NCBI GenBank assembly: GCA_019358895.1
Contig: JAHHIG010000004.1
Location: 248,001 to 312,000 of the forward strand
Direction of reading: 5' to 3'
Source: Tildeniella nuda ZEHNDER 1965/U140
Lineage (GTDB): Bacteria > Cyanobacteriota > Cyanobacteriia > Leptolyngbyales > Leptolyngbyaceae
Length of the DNA: 64,000 nucleotides
Shown: positions 43,056 to 52,977 of the stretch, in pieces
Position numbering within the stretch: position 1 is the first letter of the stretch
How the letters are laid out: the number at the start of each line of letters is the position of its first letter
Translations under genes and position numbers: made by a program
The notes under the pieces: generated by a model
What the model saw: the letters and a program-made list of their open reading frames with translations, nothing else
Databases searched by the model: none
Told to the model about the DNA's origin: nothing

Positions 43056-44531
43056 CTAGTTACTTTGCGGTAAAACTGTTGTGAGATTGAGATGCGGCTC
43101 AACGGCATCGGCAAGGGCGTTAAGCATCAGTTCGCGCTGTTCTCGATAGTTGGGCACGCCTGTTGGTAGGGATTTTAAGCCACGCTGCTGGCGGAGACGG
43201 TTAAGCCATGCCCGTCGCCACGGACCGTTGTCGAACAGACCGTGTAAATAGGCACCCCAAACGGATTGGGTATCATCGACAACGCCCAGGTTAGGGTCAT
43301 CGAACAGTTGCTGAATATTTTCACCTTCAATCAGGCGTGTTCTGCCCTGGTGAATTTCGTAGCCTGCGACTGGTAGACCCTCTTGCGGAAAATTGGATGT
43401 GACGAGGCGCTGTCGGGCAACTTTTTGCCCAGCAATGACAGTTTTGAGTGGGAGCAGCCCCAAGCCTTTGTAGCGTCCTTCATGCCCTTCGATGCCTTCT
43501 GGATCTGCCAGAATTTTACCCAGCATCTGGTAGCCGCCGCAAATGCCTAGCACCGTACCGCCTGCTGCGACGTAGTTTTGGATCTCTTCTGCCATACCCG
43601 TTTTGTGTAGCACGATGAGGTCAGCGATCGTCGTTTTGGAGCCAGGAATAATCACTGCATCTGGGTGCCCTAACGATTGTTTGGGGCTGATGTACTTGAC
43701 CGAAACCGTGTCTTCTGATTCCAGAGGGTCAAAGTCGGTAAAGTTAGAAATGCGAGGCAAACGGACGACAGCGATGTTGAGATCGCCTGTCGGGTTGCTG
43801 GAGCGACCGTCGATCAGGCTTAAGGAATCTTCTGCCGGGAAGCTCTGATCCAGCCAGGGAATAACACCAATAACGGGAATACCTGTGCGTTCTTCTAGCC
43901 AGTCGATGCCGGATTGCAGGAGCGATCGCTGTCCTCGAAACTTGTTGATGACCACGCCTTTAATAAGGGCACGTTCATCTGGATCGAGTAGTTCAAGCGT
44001 ACCAACAACGTGAGCAAACGCACCACCGCGATCGATGTCCACGACCAGGATTGTAGGCGCGTTTAAATGTTTGGCAATCCGCATATTGGTTAGATCGCGG
44101 TGCTTGAGGTTGATTTCGGCTGGGCTGCCAGCGCCTTCGCACACCAGCATGTCAAATTCTTCACCCAGGCGGCGGAGGGATTCTTCGATCGCCTGCCAAC
44201 CAACGTCAAAATACTGCTCGTAATACTCAGCGGCACCCACTTTACCGACCGCTTTGCCCTTAATAATCACCTGGGAGGTCATATCCCCCTGGGGCTTCAG
44301 GAGGATCGGATTCATTTCGACCCAGGGTGCAATACCAGCCGCCCATGCCTGTACTGCCTGAGCGTGACCGATTTCACCACCGCTAGCAGTGACATACGCA
44401 TTAAGCGCCATGTTCTGCCCTTTGAAGGGTGCTACCCGCCACCCGCGACGGCTAAGAATGCGACAGATGGCAGCCGTAAGCAGCGATTTACCTGCGTGGG
44501 AGGTGGTTCCCACAACCATAATGGCTTTCAT
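43056..44531 (-). CDS. cobQ: Cobyric acid synthase
   Basis: 491 residues. The N-terminal dethiobiotin-synthase-like ATPase has TTSHAGKSLLTAAICRILSR and PFKGQNMALNAYVT. The C-terminal glutamine amidotransferase has the nucleophile Cys in VLGICGGYQMLG and a catalytic His in GAYLHGLFDN. It amidates four side chains of adenosyl-cobyrinic acid a,c-diamide in corrinoid (pseudocobalamin) synthesis. No cobalamin riboswitch was recognised upstream. Confidence 0.97.
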   Translation of the reverse strand: MKAIMVVGTTSHAGKSLLTAAICRILSRRGWRVAPFKGQNMALNAYVTASGGEIGHAQAVQAWAAGIAPWVEMNPILLKPQGDMTSQVIIKGKAVGKVGAAEYYEQYFDVGWQAIEESLRRLGEEFDMLVCEGAGSPAEINLKHRDLTNMRIAKHLNAPTILVVDIDRGGAFAHVVGTLELLDPDERALIKGVVINKFRGQRSLLQSGIDWLEERTGIPVIGVIPWLDQSFPAEDSLSLIDGRSSNPTGDLNIAVVRLPRISNFTDFDPLESEDTVSVKYISPKQSLGHPDAVIIPGSKTTIADLIVLHKTGMAEEIQNYVAAGGTVLGICGGYQMLGKILADPEGIEGHEGRYKGLGLLPLKTVIAGQKVARQRLVTSNFPQEGLPVAGYEIHQGRTRLIEGENIQQLFDDPNLGVVDDTQSVWGAYLHGLFDNGPWRRAWLNRLRQQRGLKSLPTGVPNYREQRELMLNALADAVEPHLNLTTVLPQSN

Positions 44532-44642
44532 GCAAAACCCTCATGAGACAGACTGAAGGCTAGAGGCTGAACATTCTTGCCTAATCCTTGATCCTTCATC
44601 CATCCTTGGTCGCTTACCTTTTCTTTCATCTTGATCTAACGT

Positions 44643-45053
44643 CTAAATGGGCAACCGAAACCAACGATTCCAGGCATGCTGGAGGCGATCGACAAGAGTT
44701 GGTGTCATGCGGCTTGCGTCTCCTTGCTCTTGCCACTTTTGCACCAGTTGACGACCGAGTGGCGTTACCCGAAAACTGTCGGTTAGCCCCTGTCCATCGA
44801 CCTCTCGTCGCAGCAGCCCAACCTGGATTAACCAGAGTAGCTCTGCTTCTGCAAGCAATTCTGAGAGAGGCGTTTGGCTGTATTGATGTGCTACTCCAGA
44901 GTGCCCTGAAATTGCGGCGAGGGAAACACTCTGCTGCATCATTGTAGTAAATAAGGTGAGCTTGAAGGGTGCACATCGCATCGCTTGCTCTGCCCGACGT
45001 ACCGTTTTATCAGGGTAATGAATAGTTTGACGAATGCTGGAGTGAGCAGTCAT
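44643..45053 (-). CDS. Conserved cyanobacterial protein, winged-helix-like
   Basis: 136 residues. The pattern RRAEQAMRCAPFKLTLFTTM, SELLAEAELLWLIQVGLLRR, then GLTDSFRVTPLGRQLV looks like a winged helix and resembles the family labelled Npun_F0494 in cyanobacterial genomes; I am only fairly sure of the name. No enzymatic motif. It may bind DNA. Upstream are 400 bases without another gene. Confidence 0.65.
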   Translation of the reverse strand: MTAHSSIRQTIHYPDKTVRRAEQAMRCAPFKLTLFTTMMQQSVSLAAISGHSGVAHQYSQTPLSELLAEAELLWLIQVGLLRREVDGQGLTDSFRVTPLGRQLVQKWQEQGDASRMTPTLVDRLQHAWNRWFRLPI

Positions 45054-45459
45054 TGCAGTTAAAGAGCCTGGTTTGGCAGAACGCGCGGCTAAAAGTAGGT
45101 GCGCATGAAGTTGGTATCAATTTAGCCTAGCTTCCATATTATGCGTTTTATTTTGGTTGCGCATGGGTATGCCTCTGCCGTGGAGCAGGTTGCAGGAGAA
45201 AAACATCCGACCAGGGGCGATTGTGTGCCTTTGATACATCTTTTCTTGAGCTGCACTCACTCATACAGTCAAATGTCATACAGTTCGTGATTAGCGGAAC
45301 CATAGTCAAGAATCCACGGCGGCTGTCTGGCGATCGACATGGCAACTAGCAGGCATAGTGCGTAAATTGGAACGTCACCATGAAGACACAGATATGGATT
45401 TTTGCGTCAAAATAGATTAGATTTCTCGCCGCTATGTCTTTGTTGTGCCAAAAAACCGC
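45054..45459. other. Intergenic region without a convincing gene
   Basis: About 405 bases between divergent genes. A 65-codon reverse frame at 45148-45345 has no family resemblance and an unusual composition. Nothing else was recognised. Confidence 0.4.
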
Positions 45460-45897
45460 ATGGCTGATTCTAAGATCGCAAGGGACGAAGCCTTTGGTAT
45501 TGTCCCGGTTCTGCATACCGATACGACCCATCAGTTTCTTCTCATTCAGCACCACGCCGGACACTGGGGCTTTCCCAAAGGGCACGCCGATCCGGGTGAG
45601 TCGGCGTTGCAAGCAGCGTGCCGTGAATTTCTCGAAGAGACGGGTATTTCAGACTACAGCCTGATCGAAGGTGTGTCGTTTTCAGAGCAGTACCCCTTTA
45701 CCCGCAGTGGGAAAAAGTTTGAAAAAACAGTCGTCTATTTTCTCGCCTGGGTGCAATCAGCAATCGTTCACTGCCAGGAGAAAGAGATTCAGGCATACGT
45801 TTGGGCTGATTATGAGCAGGCGATCGTTCAACTAAGTTTTGACGGTGCAAAGCAAGTGTTGCGTGAGGCACAGCAGTATTTGAAGAGCAGTTTTTAG
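45460..45897 (+). CDS. Nudix hydrolase (diadenosine-polyphosphatase type)
   Basis: 145 residues from MADSKIARDE. The Nudix box is complete: GHADPGESALQAACREFLEE then TGI. GIVPVLHTDTTHQFLLIQHH before it, and the downstream FPFTRSGKKFEKTVVYFLA-type strand with ETGISDY, fit the Ap4A-hydrolase-like subgroup. It would hydrolyse nucleoside diphosphates linked to X. A GTG five codons earlier is the alternative start. Confidence 0.88.
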   Translation: MADSKIARDEAFGIVPVLHTDTTHQFLLIQHHAGHWGFPKGHADPGESALQAACREFLEETGISDYSLIEGVSFSEQYPFTRSGKKFEKTVVYFLAWVQSAIVHCQEKEIQAYVWADYEQAIVQLSFDGAKQVLREAQQYLKSSF

Positions 45898-46018
45898 AAA
45901 GGCAGGAGTGAGGAGGCAGGCTTCGACATGAGCGCTCAGCCGAACGTAGGCAGGAGGCAGAAGGAGAGTTAATTCAAAATTCAAAACTTTCTCACTCCTC
46001 ACTCCTCACTCCTCACCC
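45898..46018. repeat. Low-complexity repeats (GGCAGGAG, CTCACTCCT)
   Basis: GGCAGGAGTGAGGAGGCAGG at one end and tandem CTCACTCCT at the other, partly complementary. A fragment GGCAGGCTTCGAC also occurs at about 59030. Confidence 0.6.
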
Positions 46019-46294
46019 CTAAAGCGATTCAAACTGTTCGCGCCTCAATACAATTTCGCCGTAGTCGGGGATCCAGGCAACCCATTGGTGATCTGCGGCT
46101 TCACACAGTAAGAGGGCTTCGTCTGCACTGTAGGCGCTAGGTCGTTGCAAGAGCTTGACCCACGTTAAGGGCGCGATCGCGGGTAGTGTTGAAGACGTAA
46201 GAGGCTGTAAGTCAGGGCGATCGGTGACAGTGTGCCATGCCTGCTCTAGCATTTGTCGCTGTAGGCAAAGCCGAAATTCGGTTTCCAGTCTCAT
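46019..46294 (-). CDS. Small protein of unknown function
   Basis: 91 residues from MRLETEFRLCLQRQ; the frame is open up to 46417 but the first 40 residues have no hydrophobic or motif content. The C-terminal half (SADEALLLCEAADHQWVAWIPDYGEIVLRRE) looks like a compact beta fold. The family is not recognised. It is convergent with the Nudix gene. The start is uncertain. Confidence 0.5.
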   Translation of the reverse strand: MRLETEFRLCLQRQMLEQAWHTVTDRPDLQPLTSSTLPAIAPLTWVKLLQRPSAYSADEALLLCEAADHQWVAWIPDYGEIVLRREQFESL

Positions 46295-46589
46295 GGCTCG
46301 TTTGTTAGCAGCAGCGCCAGGGGGAAGTGTGTTGCAGGAAAACATTGAAGCTGCGATGGAGTGCAGGGGACGCGATCGCAAGCTGCTGTCATGACAAGCA
46401 ATGTTGACCGCCAGCAAACCTTCGTACTGAAATCAAGGCGCAAAATTGATTCCGTATCTTATGCTACAGAATTTTGTCGGGTTATAGCAACTTTGTGTTA
46501 GAACGTTATGTGCTGTGTGGCACGCGCTAAAGCAGCGCGATCGGTACTACAATCCGTAATGATTCTGTATCAGCAAGGAATGTAACCCT

Positions 46590-47039
46590 ATGCCTTTATC
46601 TGTGGGTGACACCGCTCCAAATTTCACCGTCAAAGATACGATCGGCAAAACCGTTACGCTGTCTGAATACGCAGGCAAAACGGTCGTTCTCTACTTCTAT
46701 CCCAAAGACGATACGCCCGGTTGCACCAAAGAAGCTTGCAGCTTTCGGGACAACTATCAGCAATACCTGAGCCAGGGAATTACAGTCTTTGGGGTCAGCA
46801 TGGATGATGAAGCCTCGCACCAGCAGTTCACTGAAAAATTTAGCCTGCCGTTTCCGCTGCTAGCTGATGTGGATGGGGCAATCACGAAGTCATACGATGT
46901 GTTGGGCGATCGCAACGGTGTGTCTTACTCTCAGCGTGTGACCTACATCATTGGTGGTGATGGCAAAATTGCCCAGGTTTACACCTCGATCCAAACTGAA
47001 ACTCATGCCAGTGATATTCTGGCAGCGATCAGCGCTTAG
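46590..47039 (+). CDS. bcp: Peroxiredoxin Q / bacterioferritin comigratory protein
   Basis: 149 residues. The thioredoxin-fold peroxiredoxin has the peroxidatic Cys45 and resolving Cys50 in DTPGCTKEACSFRDNY, and the strand GITVFGVSMDDEASHQQF. It reduces peroxides with thioredoxin. No signal peptide, so it is cytoplasmic. AAGGAATG lies ahead of the ATG. A very long heptamer array starts about 15 bases after the stop. Confidence 0.96.
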   Translation: MPLSVGDTAPNFTVKDTIGKTVTLSEYAGKTVVLYFYPKDDTPGCTKEACSFRDNYQQYLSQGITVFGVSMDDEASHQQFTEKFSLPFPLLADVDGAITKSYDVLGDRNGVSYSQRVTYIIGGDGKIAQVYTSIQTETHASDILAAISA

Positions 47040-47052
47040 ACGTTGTTAAGCA

Positions 47053-47240
<188 letters not shown>

Positions 47241-47407
47241 ACTTAAAGTTGATCAGCGATCAGCAGTTAGCAGACGACAAGGCAGCAGGCTATAGCGGTC
47301 AGCGATACAGTAGAGGTCAGTCGTTCGTCGTCAGCATTGAGAAGCTCATCACCGCTGGCTTTTGCATTAATCTGGCATTCTTTAAGATGCAGGCTGCTGA
47401 GCATAGA

Positions 47408-47462
47408 ATTAGTTGCTGACGGCTGATAGCTGATAGCTGACGGCTGATCGCTGATAGCTATT
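47408..47462. repeat. Heptamers in the opposite sense (GCTGATA, GCTGACG)
   Basis: Seven or so units complementary to the large array at 47053-47240. The two can pair across about 170 bases. Confidence 0.85.
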
Positions 47463-47499
47463 TGCCTGACTGCTCCCCCAAACCCTTGCTAATGACCTC

Positions 47500-48189
47500 A
47501 TGCACGCTCTTTCTATTCCTACCTGGATTATTCATATTTCTAGCGTTATTGAGTGGATTGCTGCCCTCTGGCTCATCTGGACGTATGGCGAAGTGAGCCA
47601 GAATCGTGCCTGGTGGGGCTTGTCGATCGCCATGCTGCCTGCTCTCGTGAGTGCCATGTGCGCCTGTACCTGGCACTTTTTCGATAATGCTGCTTCGCTA
47701 GAGTGGCTGGTGACGCTGCAAGCCTCTATGACCGTGGTGGGAAACTGTACGCAAATGGTCGCAGCTTGGTGGCTCTGGCGATCGGCGATCGCCCAGCGAT
47801 CGACCAGTAAATCGTTGTCTTTGAACACGATTCTGCCCTTACCCATCCTTCTGCTGCCAGCGGTTTTTCCCATTGCCAAAGAAACATTATTCGCGGTTTC
47901 TCTCTTTCCCTATCTTGGCTTCCTCTGGTTTCTAACGCGCTCTGGGCAAACGCCCCGGCTGGCACTGATTGGCTTTTATACGCTGCTAGTATTTGTGGCG
48001 ATTACCATTCCAGCAGGGCTGTATGCTAAAGCTGCATACGGGGCAAATCTAGCCGATGTAGACTGGCTGCATGGTGGCGCAGAGTCTTTTCTCACGCTCT
48101 CCAATATCCTGGTGGTGTTGGGCTTTCGGCAGGCAATTCTCGATCGACAACAGGCTTGTAGCGGTCAGCCGTCAGCGGTCAGCGGTTAG
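47500..48189 (+). CDS. DUF2499 (Ycf49-like)-DUF3593 fusion membrane protein
   Basis: 229 residues. The first half (HALSIPTWIIHISSVIEWIA, ALVSAMCACTWHFFDN, WLVTLQASMTVVGNCTQM) is the DUF2499/Ycf49 family. The second (KETLFAVSLFPYLGFLWFLT, NLADVDWLHGGAESFLTLSN) is DUF3593. I recall these as usually separate neighbouring genes, so this is a fusion. At least five membrane helices; conserved in photosynthetic organisms, function unknown. The last 11 residues (ACSGQPSAVSG) and the stop come from a heptamer repeat array. Confidence 0.85.
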   Translation: MHALSIPTWIIHISSVIEWIAALWLIWTYGEVSQNRAWWGLSIAMLPALVSAMCACTWHFFDNAASLEWLVTLQASMTVVGNCTQMVAAWWLWRSAIAQRSTSKSLSLNTILPLPILLLPAVFPIAKETLFAVSLFPYLGFLWFLTRSGQTPRLALIGFYTLLVFVAITIPAGLYAKAAYGANLADVDWLHGGAESFLTLSNILVVLGFRQAILDRQQACSGQPSAVSG

Positions 48190-48222
48190 CCGTCAGCCAT
48201 CAGCCGTCAGCGGTTAGCAGTG
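48155..48222. repeat. Heptamer array forming the 3' end of the DUF2499-DUF3593 gene
   Basis: AGCGGTCAGCCGTCAGCGG and so on, eight or nine units. The first four or so are translated as the protein tail, and GGTTAGC supplies the TAG stop. Confidence 0.9.
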
Positions 48223-48360
48223 AAATGGCTTCATCTGTGGCTTTTAGACTGATGTGGCTTTTAGACTGAGACAGTAGATCTCGTTAGCGGCAAAGGGCTG
48301 TAGGACTGGAGCGATGGCTTGAGCAAAGTAATAAGGTAATGAGCACGTAGGTTTTGACAA

Positions 48361-48999
48361 TTGACAGTTGACTCTAGCCAATACGGTTTAGCCATTCATA
48401 CTGCCAGTCCCGATTTGGGCTTGGCGATCGACAATTTTGCTGGCAGTGCGCGATCGCAGGTCTGGTCTTTGGGACGCGACTTATCGACTCATCTGCACGT
48501 CCACCTTGCCAATTTTTTGCAGCCCCAAACCTGGATGGATCTGGCGTTTGTGGCAGTTGCTCAAGGACCGGGTGGCTTCACTGGCACACGGTTGGGTGTC
48601 GTGACCGCACGTACCTTAGCGCAGCAGTTGGAACTGCCTTTGTATGCCGTTTCTACGCTGGCGGCGATCGCCCATGCTCAAGCAGTCCAGGCAACGCTTA
48701 TTGATCGCACCATTGCCGTGCAAATGCAAGCACAACGAGGTGAAGTTTTCGGTGCCATTTACCAGTTGTCCCCCAGCGGGCTGCACACGCTCCTTCCTGA
48801 CGCTGTAATGAGTTTGGAACGCTGGCAGCAAACCCTGGCAGCTTGGGCAAGCCCGTATCATCTGATTCAAGCAGAGGGGAACTTAGGCACATCTGTCTCT
48901 AGTGTTCTGGCACTCGCACAGCACGATCGGCAACAAGGGCTAAAACCCCACTGGTCAAAAGCGCTACCCTTTTACGGACAGCACCCCGTCGTGATCTGA
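48361..48999 (+). CDS. tsaB: TsaB, partner of the tRNA t6A synthase
   Basis: 212 residues. The ASKHA-type fold has GLAIHTASPDLGLAID at the start, the family motif VAVAQGPGGFTGTRLGVVTA and LPLYAVSTLAAIAHA. TsaB is the scaffolding paralogue that pairs with TsaD for threonylcarbamoyl-adenosine at A37 of tRNA. The only start near the conserved region is a TTG at 48361; no ribosome site is clear. It follows the previous gene by about 170 bases of repeats. Confidence 0.9.
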   Translation: MTVDSSQYGLAIHTASPDLGLAIDNFAGSARSQVWSLGRDLSTHLHVHLANFLQPQTWMDLAFVAVAQGPGGFTGTRLGVVTARTLAQQLELPLYAVSTLAAIAHAQAVQATLIDRTIAVQMQAQRGEVFGAIYQLSPSGLHTLLPDAVMSLERWQQTLAAWASPYHLIQAEGNLGTSVSSVLALAQHDRQQGLKPHWSKALPFYGQHPVVI

Positions 49000-49075
49000 G
49001 TGCAGAATGATTTCACGTGTATATCCATTGACATATAGCAGTCCTAAATCATTTGTGAGCAAGACTGAATCATTT

Positions 49076-49132
<57 letters not shown>

Positions 49133-49181
49133 GCTCATACCAGTGTGATTCTCATCATTCAAATCGGATTGCCATATAGCA

Positions 49182-51806
49182 TCACGACGATCGCTTTAAG
49201 ACTCGCTGCACCAGAGCATCACGTTTTGCTTGCAAGGCAATATCCAACGACGGTGCATAGTCGAGCGACGGTATTAAATCCTTGCAGAATTGGGCGATCG
49301 GAACGTTATCCACCACTGTCATAAAATCGGTTGGAATAGAACCGTCAATATGACGGCTGAGCACGCCAAAGCCTGCTCGTTCGCGCCGATAGGGCTGGCT
49401 GGGGGCATTTTGTTTCAGCCACTGGTCAAAGGTTGATGATTGGGTCATCGTTGCCGCCAGTTCAGATACAAGCTTAGCGGGTGGATCGGTATGAGTGGCG
49501 ATGATCCAGGCTTGCTGGAGTAGCTTCTGGCGGTTTGTGGAGTCTAGCCATGCAGCGATCGCTAGGGCACCACTGCGGTTTGCCACCGTCCCAGCACTGC
49601 CCCAGGGCGTTGTGAGGGGAGACGCTACAGGCTTCCCTTCAGCCAAATCGAGGACGAGGCTACTGAGTTCTGTTCCAGAGATTGTTAGATCGAGCCGTGC
49701 ACCTGCGATATCTCCTCTCCACCAGCGCAGCCCGCCTCGAATGCTATGCAGCCACGATGCCAGCGGTTGGGTCTCCTGAGCACTGGCAAGCAAGGTGGTT
49801 AGCTCGGTCTCAACACGACGGGTGACTGGCTCATACAACGGCTTCAGCTCCGGCAACCTCCAGATGGGGCTAGTGAGCAAGACGGGATCGCGCAGCGCTT
49901 CTAGCGTCATGGCAGCGATCGCCAGCTCTGACTCTCCCTGTGCCAAAAGACTCAAGCCCAAACCGTAGAAAGCACCCCGCTTGGCTGGTACTAATTGGGC
50001 AGCCTGAGCAAACATATGGCTGGCAGCCCTTGGTTGGCGGTTCAACAAGAGCCACGCCAGGCTTGTATAGCCAAACTCCTGGTTGGGTGCGCTCTGGATG
50101 CCCTTTCTTAGCCAGTAAACGCCCTCTTCGATCAGTTTCTGCTGCTGTTTTGGGTCGTTGGTCTGCACACCCAGGTTGCCTAGATTCCAACCCAGTTCGT
50201 AGGCATAGTACGGTTCCCACGGTGCCAACTGATGTGACTGACTCAAGCGCTGGACAAAGGTTGCTACATCACCCCGATTGAGTGCTAAGAACCCTTGACT
50301 AGAAAGGAACCAGGCACGATGAACGGGGATTAACCAGATCACTGCTGCGATGAGAATACCAACACCCATCAGGGGAAGGAAGGGAAGCGGTTGCAGGCGT
50401 AATGGCGTGAGGGGTTGGGACGGTAAAGCAGATAGCTCAATCGGTTGCTGCTCCGCTCCTGAGAGACTCTCGGTGCGTCTGCGATCGCGAAACTCGGCTG
50501 TCAGTACCGCTAAAAACACGACCAGTGTGCCGCTAATGCAGATGTTGTCGAGTTGATAATCCGTCAGACTGACGACACCGTAGCCCAAGAAGCTACTCAA
50601 AATGCAGCCGATCAATAGGGGTGGTGTTTGCACGGGTGCTTCAGTTCCCCGCACCCATGTGAGCGCTACATATCCCAGCAAGCCGATCGTACCCACACCA
50701 ATGACTACTGCCCAAAGCCCCAATTCTGCCCACAGTTGAGCTGGGGTATTGTGTAGCTGGTATGCCCACTCCGCCTGCTGCCCAGCCCAACCTGGACGAT
50801 AGCGCTGAAACAGTAGCGGCACCCCTCCGGGTCCTGTCCCCGTTAACCAGTGGCTGCAACCCATCAACCAACCTGTTGTCACTGTGATCAGGCGATATGC
50901 CACTTCGCCACCCGCCTTACCGCTTAGACCGCTTGCAATCAACAACCGCAGACGGTCATTTGTTAGCGCCAGCAACCCCAACGCCATCATGCCCGCTACC
51001 CCGATCGCGCCTAGCCAAACGCGAGACAGCCGACTGCGCCATAGTAGAAGCCCAAACGCAGCGATCGCCATCGCCAACAAGCCAAACCACCCACCCCGCG
51101 AACTGGTAGTGTAAAGATCAAGCAACCCCAGCCCAAAACCTAGCAGCCAAAGTGAACGTCGCCAGCCCGTTTGCACGATTCCTAAGCCTAGCAGTAGCGG
51201 TAGAGTCAGTACCAGATAACCCGCCACATAGTTTTGGTGCCCAATCGGTGCCCAATTGCGTAGCTCGACGATCGAGAAGTCGAACGGCAACTTGACACCA
51301 TCCTGCTGCCATGCGTGTAGACGAGACAGCTCCGGCAGCAACGTTGTCTGACTCCAAAGCGCCAGACTGACAGCAATGAACGCTAAGCTCAAATAGCCTT
51401 GAGCGACTAGCACGGTCGATCGTCGCTCAGGCACATCCAACCAGGTATGCAGTCCATACAGCGCCGCCAGAACACAAAACGTCGCCCAGCTATACCAATG
51501 AGCTTGCATGGGTGCTGGTGCCAAACCTGCCGAAAGCACCAGCGCTATAATCAATAGCCCGACTAGCCAATCGAACCCGTGCCCTAACCCGTGTAGTCGC
51601 CTTTGCCCCAGCAGCCACAGCACCGGACAGCAAAGCCCAACCTGCCAGACAAACACCCAGGGCCAAGCGACCATCAGACTGTTACTGTTGGGCAAAAGTG
51701 TAAACACGCTATAAAAAGCGGCTGTCAGCAAGCCAAGCAAGTTGCCTTGAGCCGCACGCTCAGCCCTGGCAGTAGAGAGCTTGGCTGAAAATTCAGGATG
51801 GGTCAT
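49182..51806 (-). CDS. O-antigen ligase-like membrane protein with TPR C-terminus
   Basis: 874 residues. About ten to twelve membrane helices occupy residues 20-440, including the Wzy/WaaL signature region LYTTSSRGGWFGLLAMAIAA and the periplasmic loop GTGPGGVPLLFQRYRPGWAG. After one more helix (about 480-500) the C-terminal half carries TPR-like repeats (YAYELGWNLGNLGVQ, EFGYTSLAWLLLNRQPRAAS, YGLGLSLLAQGESELAIAAM). This fits the Wzy_C/O-antigen ligase family with TPR, acting on surface polysaccharide or protein O-glycosylation. It is not the bicarbonate-related IctB, which lacks TPRs. Confidence 0.85.
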   Translation of the reverse strand: MTHPEFSAKLSTARAERAAQGNLLGLLTAAFYSVFTLLPNSNSLMVAWPWVFVWQVGLCCPVLWLLGQRRLHGLGHGFDWLVGLLIIALVLSAGLAPAPMQAHWYSWATFCVLAALYGLHTWLDVPERRSTVLVAQGYLSLAFIAVSLALWSQTTLLPELSRLHAWQQDGVKLPFDFSIVELRNWAPIGHQNYVAGYLVLTLPLLLGLGIVQTGWRRSLWLLGFGLGLLDLYTTSSRGGWFGLLAMAIAAFGLLLWRSRLSRVWLGAIGVAGMMALGLLALTNDRLRLLIASGLSGKAGGEVAYRLITVTTGWLMGCSHWLTGTGPGGVPLLFQRYRPGWAGQQAEWAYQLHNTPAQLWAELGLWAVVIGVGTIGLLGYVALTWVRGTEAPVQTPPLLIGCILSSFLGYGVVSLTDYQLDNICISGTLVVFLAVLTAEFRDRRRTESLSGAEQQPIELSALPSQPLTPLRLQPLPFLPLMGVGILIAAVIWLIPVHRAWFLSSQGFLALNRGDVATFVQRLSQSHQLAPWEPYYAYELGWNLGNLGVQTNDPKQQQKLIEEGVYWLRKGIQSAPNQEFGYTSLAWLLLNRQPRAASHMFAQAAQLVPAKRGAFYGLGLSLLAQGESELAIAAMTLEALRDPVLLTSPIWRLPELKPLYEPVTRRVETELTTLLASAQETQPLASWLHSIRGGLRWWRGDIAGARLDLTISGTELSSLVLDLAEGKPVASPLTTPWGSAGTVANRSGALAIAAWLDSTNRQKLLQQAWIIATHTDPPAKLVSELAATMTQSSTFDQWLKQNAPSQPYRRERAGFGVLSRHIDGSIPTDFMTVVDNVPIAQFCKDLIPSLDYAPSLDIALQAKRDALVQRVLKRSS

Positions 51807-51905
51807 CTACGCTTTAGAGTGAGATTGGCAGCTTGATATCACAATATTGCCCCTTGTACGTTTGGCTTTACCATTGCCACAAGAATCTTCTCGTCACGAT
51901 CGTCT

Positions 51906-52382
51906 ATGACTTCTCAAACACCTCTACCTTCCTCGGAGACTTCAGCCCCTTCGCTAGCTGCCTGCGTACAGACATTGGGCTTGCCTCACATACAGCGCCA
52001 CGTTTTTCTTTGCGCTGATCAGACCAACCCCAAATGCTGCGCTAAAGCGGTTGGTTTAGAAGCCTGGGACTATCTTAAACGCCGCCTCAAAGAATTGAGC
52101 CTCGATCGACCCAGTGAGATGACTCCTGACTGCCTCTTTAGGACGAAAGCAAACTGCCTGCGAGTGTGTCTACAAGGTCCAATTTTGGTGGTTTACCCAG
52201 ATGGTGTGTGGTATCACAGTGCTAAACCTGACGTAATTGAACGCATCATCCAGGAGCATCTGCTTGCCAATCAGGTTGTGCAGGAGTATGCCTTTCTAGT
52301 TCACACACTTCCCCAAACTAGCCGACTAGACGGTTTGCAAGAAGATCCTAACGGAGCGATCGATGAGCAAGGCGACCCCTAG
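51906..52382 (+). CDS. Thioredoxin-like [2Fe-2S] ferredoxin
   Basis: 158 residues. After a Ser/Pro-rich lead, RHVFLCADQTNPKCC and later TKANCLRVCLQGPILVVYPD, then GVWYHSAKPDVIERIIQEHL. This four-Cys pattern is the thioredoxin-fold [2Fe-2S] family (NuoE/Shethna-like). It is an electron carrier of unknown partner. The last 25 residues are acidic and variable. It is divergent from the O-antigen ligase gene. Confidence 0.87.
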   Translation: MTSQTPLPSSETSAPSLAACVQTLGLPHIQRHVFLCADQTNPKCCAKAVGLEAWDYLKRRLKELSLDRPSEMTPDCLFRTKANCLRVCLQGPILVVYPDGVWYHSAKPDVIERIIQEHLLANQVVQEYAFLVHTLPQTSRLDGLQEDPNGAIDEQGDP

Positions 52383-52977
52383 CACTCAGCACCGTCTCTA
52401 CACGATTACAGCTCCTTTCAATAGCATCAGCCCACAGGTTAGGAAACCGATCACGAATGGAGCACGATCGCCAAACTTACCGCGACATCAGTGTCGATTT
52501 CTTATGCTGGACAAGCATTTGCAGCGCAGCCAAACTACTGGTTGTTAGAATAATAAAACCAAAGCGGCTCGGTTCGCGTGATTCGGTTTTAGTCTCACTA
52601 GACAACGCAGCAGCCCTTACTTTGATAAAGTGACGTTTACCTAAGAAAGGCTATATGTTTAGAGGGGCTATTTACTTAGAGAGGCTATATAATGGCACAG
52701 TGAAATATGGCACTAAGTCACCCTCCTAAGTTGATAGTCAATTAATATTTAATCAGTATTTAGATTTATTGAGATTTCAGCGATTCCTCTGATGCTGCTT
52801 ACAATAATGTTTCAAAGGCTAGAGCCATTGTGGGTTACGCAAGTTCGTCAGGAGCTCGACCATTCATAGCCATTGCAGGGAAATTGTCTGAATCTGTCCA
52901 AAGAATTCAGAGCCTAGAACGTTCAAAGCGTTTATTGTCACTCAAGATATTGACCCAGGAACAGTGAGTAGCACAGC
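52383..52977. other. Long intergenic region before a response regulator
   Basis: About 595 bases. A 61-codon frame at 52363-52548 overlaps the ferredoxin stop and has no family signal. The middle (52620-52800) is AT-rich with tandem-like GAGGCTAT(T/A)TA units (52668-52690) and could be an upstream regulatory region. No RNA was recognised. Confidence 0.4.

Noticed and set aside
44526-44640. Possible cobalamin riboswitch upstream of cobQ
   Set aside because: No B12-box or multi-stem pattern could be recognised; the region is short and repeat-like.
45990-46018. ACTCCTCAC motif resembling the conserved core of the Yfr1 small RNA
   Set aside because: It is a tandem repeat of CTCACTCCT with no flanking stem structure or terminator; the same repeat occurs near 57170.
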